From the NCBI GenBank assembly GCA_014925825.1, contig JACGCK010000357.1, positions 1-34,301 of the forward strand: a stretch of 34,301 bases of DNA, given 5' to 3'. Below, piece after piece: positions 1-9,968 of this stretch (position 1 is its first letter; each line of letters begins with the position of its first letter). Origin of the DNA: Pholiota molesta (lineage: Eukaryota > Basidiomycota > Agaricomycetes > Agaricales > Strophariaceae). Made by a program: the position numbers and the translations under genes. The notes beneath the pieces are model-generated. The model was given only the letters and a program-made list of their open reading frames with translations. It was not told the origin of the DNA and did not search any database.

Positions 1-846
1 ACGATATCGTAATCCTGCACACGAGACCACAAGGTCTGCTCCCGCCCGTTCATTCTCAACCAAGAAGACGAGTGAAGCATATTATTACACAGGCCACATT
101 GTCGATCGACAGCCGGTTAAAGATGTCGGTTTGGTCAAGGTTTGGTGTAGCAGTAACGATGAGGATCCATGTGGCGAAGTTTAGCCACGAACGTTGGTCA
201 ATTAATCTTGTTTTCGAGCATTCGATAGCATCTCGAAGACTGAGGCCTGAGGCCTGAGGCGAGTTAGTTATACCATTGCTTCTTGTATGACTGCAGGTCA
301 TATTCCGGGAGAAAGAGTCAACAAGAAATTCATAAATATTAATGGTTGCTGCTCAAGTTGCTGCTATTGTTTGCGCATGTTGTTCTTGCCTTGATGCATG
401 GCAAAGAGTTCACGTATCCTTTTGGTATCCTCCTTCATATTGTCTGAATGCATCTCATATCTTCTACACGTTCTTCCTGAATCTTCATGTGAACGAGCGC
501 ATCTGTGGTGGCTTGAACACTGAACCTATCTTTTGCATTATGACAACGGCAAGGGGGGTGAGATTGGGCTCGAGTCGCTGGACACAATTTGAATGATGGA
601 TGCCAGGGCTTTGCACAAATGGCGACTTCAACTTGGTGAAGTACATTTTGTCAAACGGCCTGTGTTCCACCTCAGGCTCTATTGGAACTGGCGCACAAAT
701 GCTACAACGTTACTGTCAGCCTCATTTGAGGGAGTTCATTTGAAAGAAGTTTGTTTTCGAATTCAGGCTCTTGCGGCGTTCCTGACATGGAGGCCTCCTC
801 CCTTGGTCATAGGAAGTTTTCTCCGAGAATCTCAGCATGCTTATCT
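1..846. other. no supported gene; 5' flank of the first gene
   Basis: Short open frames occur on both strands (for example 593-850 on +), but none shows a recognisable domain, a chain of splice sites or biased composition. The stretch from about 590 to 846 probably holds the promoter and 5' leader of the gene starting at 847. The small TGAGGCC repeat at 241-260 is the only repeat seen. Confidence 0.5.
241..260. repeat. 7-bp tandem repeat, about 2.9 copies
   Basis: The unit TGAGGCC is repeated at 241-247 and 248-254, with a partial third copy at 255-260. It lies upstream of the first gene in sequence with no supported coding region. The copies are identical, so it is recent or still changing in length. 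No function can be read from it. Confidence 0.8.
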
Positions 847-2804
847 ATGAGCTCCTTGGACGAGACGCTGGCGACACGCGCCAATCTCCTGCAATCACTG
901 CTCTCGGAATCGGTCACATTGGATTCACTTTCCATCAGATCTAGCGACACCTTACCTAGTTTTCCTCTTCGCAAACTTCCAAATTTCTCGTTAATCGGGC
1001 TCGGCGATCGTCTCAAGCTCTTTTCTGCAACATTGCTGCCGTCGAAAGAAAGCTCTACGAAATCTCGGGCCAAGCCAGTATCCGTGACCATTGGTGCTCC
1101 CACTGCTCCTCGTCTGAAAAATATGCTCAAAGAATGTTTAAGCATCAATAAATGGGCGGTGAGCCAATCCTCCTTTTTCCAAACGAACCGCATCTCTAAT
1201 GATTTCTGAAGGAAACTTCAGCGGGGTGGCAAGCGCCTGGTCATGTTCCTTGGGAGAGTATCCAGGAGGGTAGTGCGCAATATTGGATTCCCGAAGGCTC
1301 ATATTTTTCTCCCGAATACTTCTCTCTTGCTCTCGGAAAGCCCGGAAACGCTTTGACTCTGCGCAACCAGTTTCATTATCCGTATCGACTTCCAGCCCAT
1401 CAAGAAAGAGTACTTCAACCGTGGAAGAAGGATTACACGACGCGCCTCGACAGATTTCTATGACATGATCCTAGAGCTCGATAGCGTTAAATCATTCTTC
1501 CAGGAATCCCAGAAGATTATACTTTCGTCAAGAATTCAGATTCCGTTCAATCAGCAGGAAAGCTTTCTATACCATCCCTGGTAGTATCAAACTCGCATTT
1601 CACGTTTCAGATCGCTTTGGAATCCTCGTCTACCCTTGCCCAGCCCAGGTCGGACACGCTAGCACATCGCAGGGGTAAGATGACCCCTACCGCTCTAGTC
1701 GTCGAGAAGCAAATGCCTGCGTTTGATATTCCTTATCCCGACGTTCCTACAGCATTCTTGGGCCAACCATCAGAAGCTTCTATCCCTGTAGAATGCTCTG
1801 AGTCGGATACCAGGCAAACCCTACGCTTCGAGGAAATGATTAAGAACCTTCGTCTACAATGCTCAACCATGGAGCTACATAATCTACCAGCGGATACGTC
1901 CTGGAACTCGCGCACTCCTGTCACACCACTGGCACTTGGTCATGGTGATCCAATAGAGGATAAACCAAGGGAAATTGTCAGTAAGGATTTGCCACTCACT
2001 GATACTGATATGGTCGGAAAGCCCAAATCTCCTACTGTTCCTCAACTTCAAAAGCCCATGCATCAAAATTTGGCTGTTCAACGATCCGAGGCTGTTCTTT
2101 TGTCCAATGAGAAACCATCGAGACCACTGGTAAAGTCACCCGTCTCGCGACCTCTGCGTTCAGCGATAGCAAAGGCATTGATGGTACCAACAAAGCCTAT
2201 TCCGAAAACCGTCCGTTTTGCTCTTACACGTCATGATCTGGAGAAAGAAATTTCGCTATCCCGCACGGCTACAGTGATAAAGAGTACACCTCAACAGGCA
2301 GTCATCCCTGCTAAACCCGAAACCGTCAACAATCAAAATACCGCAGGCGTTACCGATTTTCCTGTAACCGCAAATCGAAAGTTGCTCCAACGTTCGAGAT
2401 CCTGTACGCAACGACCATCATGGAAGAGTATATCACAGACCAAGAAAACGCCTCGAACTCAGGCTCGCTCGCATTCCTTGATCATAGGTTCTATGTCGCC
2501 TAAGGGCGAAAGTTTTACTGGATCCGAAGATAACGACAGCAGTGTGGAGCTTTTCAACCGCAACATGAGTGACTCTGTACGCTCTACACAGTCGCTAGGA
2601 AGACACTCCCTGAGCCGTATCATCAAAGGGCCAATCTTCTCCGGCAGGGATAGCAAGCGTGCAACCTTCTCCTTGGGTGCTCACGGGTTTGATGAAAATG
2701 CCATAAGGCGGGACTCTTCGGAAAATCCCTCCCTCTCGCATTCTCTGCAAAAGAAGAGTCGGATGCCCATTCCCCTTCGGAATATATTAACTCGCTTCAA
2801 ATAG
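847..2804 (+). CDS. hypothetical Ser/Pro-rich protein, frame interrupted
   Basis: I do not recognise this protein. The model is exon 847-1158, an intron 1159-1211 (GTGAGC...TGAAG) and exon 1212-2804 ending in TAG, about 634 codons. The N-terminal 100 residues are Leu/Ser-rich. A compact, conserved-looking middle follows, with Tyr/Trp-rich stretches such as WIPEGSYFSPEYFSLALGKP, and then a long disordered Ser/Pro/Lys/Arg tail with many SP, TP and RS sites ending LRNILTRFK. The tail suggests a phosphorylated regulatory or scaffold protein, which is inference only. The frame breaks at 1461 (TGA), continues open in the +1 frame from about 1456 to 1496 (reading YDMILELDSVKSF), then returns to the first frame (LPGIPEDYTF). 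A 30-nt GTAGTA...TTTCAG segment at 1581-1610 is in frame and may be coding or a tiny intron. The ATG at 847 was chosen because the frame has no supported exon upstream. Confidence 0.68.
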
Positions 2805-3205
2805 CCCCATTCTTCTCTATTGCGAATTGTGACAAGTATGTTTTCGGAAGCACACGTCGAAAGTGGAGCTTGGAAGAATACCTACAAATACATATGTCTA
2901 CTCTATGTACAGTCTCCCTCTCAATCAAACGTGTACTTATTTGACATACACATGGACTTTTCTATTCTTCTCGAAGTCGTCGTTGATTAGAGCTTGAGTG
3001 TTGGGCAGTATAGATCACCAGATCAATTGGGCGCTTACTGATTTTCATGTTTCCGCTCTAAGTACATACTGATTCAAGCCTAGATTTCTCAGCAGCGAAG
3101 TAAACAAGGGAGGGAACTCTTCTGGAACTCGGTGTAATTTGCAAGCTCAAGGTGTCCTTCGGTGCGCCAAGAAACATAATTTTCATTTTGGATTGATTAT
3201 ACATA

Positions 3206-3291
3206 GGCCTGATGGTCTAGTAGTATGATTCCTTGTTAGGGTGCATTTGCACGTATCGAGGAGGTCCCGGGTTCAATTCCCGGTCAGGCCC
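3206..3291 (+). tRNA. tRNA-Pro (anticodon AGG) with a 14-nt intron
   Basis: The cloverleaf folds completely. The acceptor stem is 3206-3212 (GGCCTGA) with 3284-3290 (TCAGGCC), and the discriminator C is at 3291. The anticodon stem is 3231-3235 with 3257-3261. The T stem is 3267-3271 with 3279-3283, closing a TTCAATT loop. The anticodon AGG is at 3238-3240, so it reads CCU proline codons. A 14-nt intron (3242-3255) sits at the canonical site after position 37. The A box (TGGTCTAGTAGTATG) and B box (GGTTCAATTCC) are inside the gene, as for Pol III. It lies between the convergent ends of the hypothetical gene and SAF1. Confidence 0.95.
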
Positions 3292-3302
3292 AATGGATAT
3301 TC

Positions 3303-3308
3303 TTTTTT
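3303..3308 (+). terminator. Pol III terminator of tRNA-Pro
   Basis: A run of six T lies 12 nt after the last tRNA base, the usual RNA polymerase III stop signal on the coding strand. Confidence 0.85.
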
Positions 3309-3640
3309 GGGATCTCGTCCTCGGGCCATTTTTTTTGTGCTAAAACATTACCTGAAGACTGGCAGCTTTAAAAGTTTGTCACACTTTGAGTTTGAATACA
3401 TATGTCAGGATTTTCAGCAATACACCCCTAACCATCACGCCTAAAATGACTGTATAGCGTCACAATCTACAGGATGTTATCCCATTTTGGATTTCTAATC
3501 ATAAGTTTAACAGTCCATTGAAGTACAATATACAGGGATACGACTCTCAAAATACCGGCGGAATACAGTTCAGAAAGAGATCCTAGACAAACCAACTGAA
3601 AGCACTACTATCACTACAATTTCCATGATAGTTCAGATCA

Positions 3641-5980
3641 TCAAGATGATGGAGGTGGCAGCCCGCCGTGAAATCCACCTCGGCCAGGATAGCCTAGGCG
3701 ATGTATCCCATGGGTTGGAATGATAGAAGGTGTTTCCCATCTCGACCGTGCAGGAGATCGAGAAGGCTCTGGTATGTCGTTGGGAACATTTTCGACGAGT
3801 TCGTCTTCGTCATCTTCCTGCTAATATTAGCAATGGAATCAGCATTCGCCTGGGAAAAAACATGAACGAGAAGATGTAGATAGGCAACAAACTAACCTGC
3901 AGGTCAATTACTAGCGCTCCGGTATGCCATCCCGCTGCTGTGACAGAAAAACAGAACCGCTCCCGGGGTTTCTTGCTACTGTGGTCAAATCTGACTTCAG
4001 TGGGGACGCTGACAGCTGGGGGTTCTGGCACGCGCATTCGGGACTGAGCTGCGGCAAGATCTCTATCGTTCGCAAATGCGCCTGGTGTGCCCGGCTCTAG
4101 TTTTACAGGGTCTCCGAGACCCAGCCCACCGTTTGAATATGCTCCCCAAGTCAATAGCTTTCCAGTCGCAGTCAAGGCGGCATTATGATAGTCGCCCACC
4201 ACAACAGAGATAACAGACTTGTGCTGCAATTCCGGGATTATTTTTGGCTCGGTAGTCGGAGTAGCATTTGTATCGCCAATGAGAACAATCGAAGACGAGT
4301 CGGTCGAATAAGCGACAAAATGTAGGAAATTGGCAGATATCTGTTGGTTATTAAAACATATAATACCGATAAACATCTCAGGAAGGAAGAAAAGAAGCAT
4401 GACAACCGACATGAGTAATTTGCATGCTTTGAGGAGCATCAGGCTTCGAAGAATCGTCTGTACTTGAGAAAGCCGGATGTTCTCTGATCCTTTCGACTTC
4501 GCTAAATAACGGAAGCTGGAAAGATATGAGCAATGCATACACACGTTGTTTATGTGAAGAGAGCAGAAGAGAGCTCACATATTCCCATCGTCCATTAGGA
4601 GCGGCCGTGTCGTCGTGGAGCCCCCCGTATTTTAAAACATGGCCACGGTTAGTGAGTCCAATGATATGTTGGTCAAATGCGGCGATTTGGATAAGCTCAA
4701 TAATTTGGGATTTTGACACTTCCGTGTCCGTATCGGATAGCTCAGGAAGGTCAGGGATTGCAGGCAGTCTGATCGGCATTATATCCAAATCCCAAGTGAC
4801 GCAGGGAATTACACCATCTTTGGATGGAAGAGCTCTCTTACCCCCTTCGCTATCCATATCTCTCATTTTTTGTTGAATCGCCCGGCCCATAGTTCCATCG
4901 AACGGCCACCAGACGAACACCTCGCCCGACCTTGTGAGCATAGAAGAGAATCCCCACCCGCATTCGATTTGTTTAGGTGTATAATCAGGATCTTCTAGAA
5001 TGTTTGCAGACAGCTTAAACGGTCGGCCCCAGTTCGTAAACGTCCAGACCTTATTTTCGCGATCCAAGCAAGAAGAATGCAGACGACCACAGCTATGGAG
5101 ATTATGACAAAGTGAGCGAGACCTTTCTATATTCATTGATGGTTTACTCACCTGATACTGCGGATCGGCGAGGGTAAACTAAGTGTATGCGGTGTTCTCG
5201 CTTGTTGTGCTGGTGAAGAAAATCCGTGTCTTTCCGCAGCAAATTGGCCGAAACCACCATTCAAAGTTCCTTTGATATCTATAAATAAGTCTCCTATTAA
5301 AGATCAAGGAAAACATACCCCAGACATGAACTCTTCCCTCGGAATCCAGAGCATGAAATGACCTATGAACGAAATATTTTGAGCAACCCAAGTGTGGAAA
5401 ATTGATATCGGAAAACAAGATATTACATTCCGCCAGCTACCAGGCTGACTACCCGTACGCCCTGAAATTCAAGCTGGATTGGATATGGAACGCCTGGTAC
5501 GACTGCCTTCGGAATATGTTGTAGCCCAAGCCGTCCATTAGCTTTCTCACTGAAAAAGACTGTCAGTAAAGCGTCATATGCAAACAAATTAGAGTTCTAA
5601 CCCCCAGACGAAGACTAAAATAGATGAGCCTTATTGCTCTCTCGAATTTGGGTAATGATTTATCCACTTACCTCGTGGTCTGAACAGACCCTTATAGATG
5701 AACTTCCAACCGCTAGTCCTTGCAGTACCTTGCCCGGAAAAGTTGAAGTCTTCCAAAACTTTACGCTTCCAAATGGTTTCATCCGCGCAAAGAACGGAAA
5801 ATAGCTGAATATACAAAGTAAATTTCGGCTGACATCATAAAGATAGTTAATAATTGCCTTATTACATTGCGCCAGTTGGGAGAGATCTGGGGCAGGTACA
5901 AAAGGGAGGACATTATCAAGAAGTACCTCGATAGGTAAATTCGTCAGATTCAGAGGCTGATCGCGAAGTAGCGCCATCAT
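3641..5980 (-). CDS. SAF1: F-box/RCC1-repeat protein, SCF adaptor SAF1 homologue
   Basis: Substrate receptor of an SCF (Skp1-Cullin-F-box) ubiquitin ligase. In budding yeast SAF1 directs adenine deaminase Aah1 to degradation on entry to quiescence. The F-box is at about residues 8-60 (LTNLPIEVLLDNVLPFVPA, then CADETIWKRK after intron 1). RCC1-type blades follow with repeated VWG/VHVWG/VFVWWP strands, CGRLHSSCLD and GDYHNAALTATGKLLTWG, to a short acidic tail. Ten exons on the minus strand: 5980-5858, 5804-5672, 5614-5602, 5549-5427, 5362-5319, 5269-5152, 5092-4579, 4515-4411, 4340-3897 and 3817-3641. They give 556 aa with all phases consistent. Intron 1 (5805-5857) appears to be GC-AG. Exon 3 is only 13 nt. 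The acceptor at 5270 is AAG, with a TAG alternative at 5279. Two Met codons (5980 and 5977) could start; an open extension to 6061 looks less likely. Confidence 0.92.
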
Positions 5981-8900
5981 GGATAGATGCAATATTGATA
6001 TAATTGAGTTGGTGGACTGTGAGCGCCTGGCACGTTGAAACCTGCACTGATAGGTCGTCATGCAGATTAGTGTACTGGTAAAGTAGAAGGTACATCAAGA
6101 CATACAAACGTTGACTGCTGCCTCTGCTGGTCCCGATCTTCCACCTGATGCTGGGCGACTTGGGAAACTCGACGCGTGGCGGTCCTACTTTAAATGACGA
6201 ATCCGGTCTAGCAAAGATGGGGGGATGGAGGATCAGCGCTCAGCTTCCGACTGACGCCTAAGACAATTTCAGAAAATCTTCGTATATATCTTGCTCAATG
6301 CGCAGCCTTCGCTGCAGGTTTGTAAGTGAAAGGTGATGGCAAGGTGATGGTCAGTGGAAGACTTGAGTTGACAGTGGCGCAGCACGGCATCGGTGGCGGT
6401 GCCGCAGTCGATCATCTCATAAGCATTGGCGGCGGGCCGGTATATTTTCCTTATATGGCAATGCTTCGCTATCAAACGTTAGGTTGACGTTAGGAGGAGT
6501 CGAGCAACAGGACCGCGAATCCTCATTTACCGAAGTGCTGGTCTATTTTCTATGAGAATTCTGCGTATGAATATGTGCATACTCTATACTGGCTCCCATT
6601 GTGTGTCTTCGGATAAAGAACTATCACATCTATAGTTTGTGGTACACAATCTCCATCCGAGAGTCTCGTTTTGAAGTCCCACTGGAAGTCAAGCCTGAGC
6701 ACACTGCGGTATTTTGAGACCCGAAAGCCAACTTCGAAGAACATAGAAATTCTACAGTATCATTCAATTAAAGTGATGTCCGTCTCTTCCGGTGGCTCCA
6801 GTACTTTATTCAAGACCTCATATCCGGCTAAATGATATTGTGGCTGCTGTAATGGTGCTGTTACAATAAAATCCATAAGCTTGCCCTTTCTCGGAGGATC
6901 CAACTACCACAGAGGAATGAGAATAGATCATCGACCCAAGAAATGCGGTCAAACGGGGATTATGACTTGCTCTTAACTATGCTGGGCATGGGTTCTCTCG
7001 TATCGATGCGGTTTTACCAATAAACAACAATTTTCGAATGGTATCTTGTAAACAGCGAATGGAATCATTTTTAGAATAAAATAATCATTTATTAACGGGG
7101 AAATCCTCAGCAGAGTTAAATGTGAATCCCAATCACTCACTAAATATCTTCTGTTCCAATGGTGAATGAAGATGGTGCCCAATATCAGTGACAAAGTAAA
7201 CTGTTAACATGGGTTAGCGCTCAAAGCTCAAACAGTTATAGCTATTTATATTGTCTTCCTCTTTCAGAACTGATGCAGGATGCATAGACAATGTCGATGA
7301 TAATGAAAAGGACTGCATTCTGAGAAGCCGGGTCATAAGCAGTTGGTCCTCTTTAATACTAGCTCATTCTACACGAACTGTGAACACTTCATTAGATGGT
7401 TATTTATAGTAGTCTCAACTTCGTACGGAGGATATTCTGGGCAACCTTCGCCTCGACCATGTCTCGACTCTCTTCCGAATGGCCTGGAAAAAGAAGCGAG
7501 CATAGCGCTCTCTCGCGATTCCTTTGAGCGCGGTGACATCACCCGCCATCAGCGCGTTATTCGGCCCATCAACTTATGTTTACAATATTCATGTATATGA
7601 GGTTTCATTCAACGGCTTCGATTTCGAAGACGGAAAAGACAAGTTGATCATAACAAATCAACATCGGGAGATTGAGTGTGGGCTTCTTTCTTCTCAGCAC
7701 ATGAGAGGTTTAACGCCACCGTTTGATATTGTCGACAAATCAACATTTGCGCCCGATAGCTGGATAGCCCGGCATATATCCATACATGGGCTTTCCTTCC
7801 CGATTCCTTTATCATCATCACCAAGTATCGGGCCTCCATGTTGACAGGCGATTGGCTCTTCTAAGCGCAACCGACCATTGGCTTAGCATGGCAGTCTGGG
7901 ATTGGCGGGGTGGCTTGTTTTTGCTGATTGTTGGCCCGCTCGAAGTCCCCTTCTCTCAAAGAAGGCTTCTGGACAGGCAGCTTTGAGCGCTTGAAGGGTT
8001 TTGACAAGAATTCAGGCAGAGTGGTAGTTGGAAGACCATCAACACTTTCAAACAAGCTTGCGTGCTGGTCCCGGCCTTCTGGGACCAGAGAATTATGACA
8101 TGAGGGTGCGAACAGAAGCACTCAGCCACCAGATGCGGATTGACGTACTGCTTCTTCAAGTCCATAAAGATGCGCCGTAGGTCAATTGACAAGCCCAAAC
8201 ACGTTTCTTGGAATCCGAAGCGCGGTAGGTTTATGAACAAGAACTTTACATGGCAACCCGCGACACTCAACTGATGTCTCTTTTTTAAGATTCAGTTGGC
8301 GATTGACTCTTTAAGCGGTGTATGTACGGACATATCTGAAGACATGCAGGGAAGTGCAGGGATTAAGTAGGTGCGATAGCAACTTGAAGAAGAAAATCTG
8401 CCCCACTATGTCAGCGCAGAACATATCTTCCCCACCATCAACGTACATATTTCCTCCTATGCTTCGCAACAATGTCAAATTGTCAAACGAAAGTTTTCCT
8501 TCCAGCGGCTGCTATTGGTTGAAATATTAATGGGTGCTGGCTCAGATATGGTTACGTTAATGAGTGACGAATATAGACTTTTATGTCATACTTAATACCG
8601 GAAGGCCGGAGCCCAGTGAAGCGAGCGAGCGCCGTCATCGGCTTTTGCGTGCGTTAGAGTTACCTCAGCATGCATACATACGCACGTCAGTTTGTCCAGC
8701 AGAGGCAATCTGAAAGACCTTCGCATAATTCAGAATCTGATTTAATCATACCAAATCGTCTCCGACTCCCCAGGGATATGCGAGTGTACTAGATTACCGT
8801 CCGACGTCCTGCGAAAGCGTGCTCAGTCGCGTTCGCGTTTCTGGGCTTCACAATACCGACTCTCCTGTTCGAACAGACTTTGGCTTGGAATCGATTACCG

Positions 8901-9194
8901 ACGGGAGGGCCGAAGGCTTCCGAAGCTTGGGGGTCAATTTAAATTAGCCAATCACCTGGCACTATCTTATCACCCGAGATAATTCACATTGTTGGGCGAT
9001 GTTATGTCATTTTATTAACTTGGGTTCTTTGACCAGAGCTCGTCACTCGCTTGACATACAAATAAAAAAATAGAAGCCTGGAAGCGTTTATCATTTTCCA
9101 TTGAAATCAGCAGATGCAATAGAATAACGCGATGTACAGAAATAGTGATCGATGAAATGTTACAGCTTGTGGGGATTCCAATACTCAGCAAGTT
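5981..9194. other. 3.2 kb with no supported gene
   Basis: The first few hundred bases are the SAF1 promoter and leader. Beyond that only short open frames occur, without domains or coherent intron chains. The most coding-like piece is on the minus strand at 7861-8270 and is listed separately. Plus-strand frames at 7343-7844 show no recognisable family. The 8530-9190 stretch is AT-rich and featureless to the eye. Confidence 0.5.
7861..8270 (-). pseudogene. possible coding remnant, unrecognised
   Basis: Two overlapping minus-strand frames look protein-like in succession: 8270 to about 8050 (containing FMDLKKQYVNPHLVAECFCS) and then, shifted by one frame, about 8050 to 7861 (containing SVDGLPTTTLPEFLSKPF). 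Joined by a frame shift or a missed intron they would give one stretch of about 120 residues. I cannot name a family, find a start or connect further exons, so a decayed gene fragment is only a suggestion. Confidence 0.25.
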
Positions 9195-9409
9195 CTAGGT
9201 GAAAAAGTGTGAATGATGTACCAGTACACTGCAGATCGAAGGAGCTTTGTGATGGAGGTAAAATAAGGTGGATAATGTAGAGGGGGACAGCAGTTGATGA
9301 AGGGACATGAATAGGAGGCGCCATATAGGGTAGTAGGCAAAGCGTAAGTGCTGAATAACAGGCGGGGCTAGGAGAATAATGCGTATAAACCGGTGTACAA
9401 TACAGGAGC

Positions 9410-9800
9410 GAGTTAATTTTTGCTGGGCAAACGAAGGGATGAATGAATGAATGAAATTAAAAAGGAAAGGAAGACTGTCCAAGGAAGGTTTGAATTGGGG
9501 AAGCGAAATGGAAAATGTGTGTGCCGCTCGCGAGTCACTATAGACTGGGAGCAAATATAATAAATTAGGGAATAGTAAATTGATGTGTAATTCAGGCCGA
9601 ACGGACGAGAAGAGGGATATCGTAGGAAGCAGTTGGGTTATATGAAGGGTGGTACGACAGCAATAAAACAACAGTGATGAAAACGAGATGACTGGAACGA
9701 AGTAAAAGGGAATAATAAGAAGGGATAATAAACGAGGCAAGAAAGATCTCGGAATTGAGAGATGATGGAACGGTGAAATGATGGGCGGATGTCTATGCAT
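9410..9800. other. purine-rich strand; probable 3' UTR of CON7
   Basis: The plus strand is strongly purine-rich, so the minus strand is pyrimidine-rich, and it includes a short GAAT tandem repeat at about 9440-9456. The stretch lies directly downstream of the CON7-type gene on its sense (minus) strand and is best read as its 3' untranslated region. The 212-codon minus-strand frame here encodes a low-complexity Leu/Ser/Pro/Phe string and is not treated as a gene. Confidence 0.5.
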
Positions 9801-9968
9801 ACTAAGCAGGGGACGGATTTTGTGCTTACACAAAGGGGGAAGAGGGTGGTATCACGAGGGACGCCGGCGGTGGCACGGGGAGTAAGCCACCTCGCGCTGC
9901 GACGTCCTGCATCGGTAAGTGGGTATAATCCCAGGTCGGTAGCTAGCACCAGCCCCGGGTGCGTCTTC

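Noticed and set aside
807..1193. 128-codon minus-strand frame
   Set aside because: Mirror of the first exon of the plus-strand gene at 847; no independent support.
1581..1610. 30-nt GTAGTA...TTTCAG segment as an intron
   Set aside because: It is in frame without stops and shorter than any other intron in the window (minimum 46 nt); more simply coding.
9195..9833. 212-codon minus-strand open frame
   Set aside because: It encodes only low-complexity Leu/Ser/Pro/Phe sequence from a pyrimidine-rich strand just past the CON7 gene; a 3' untranslated region explains it better.
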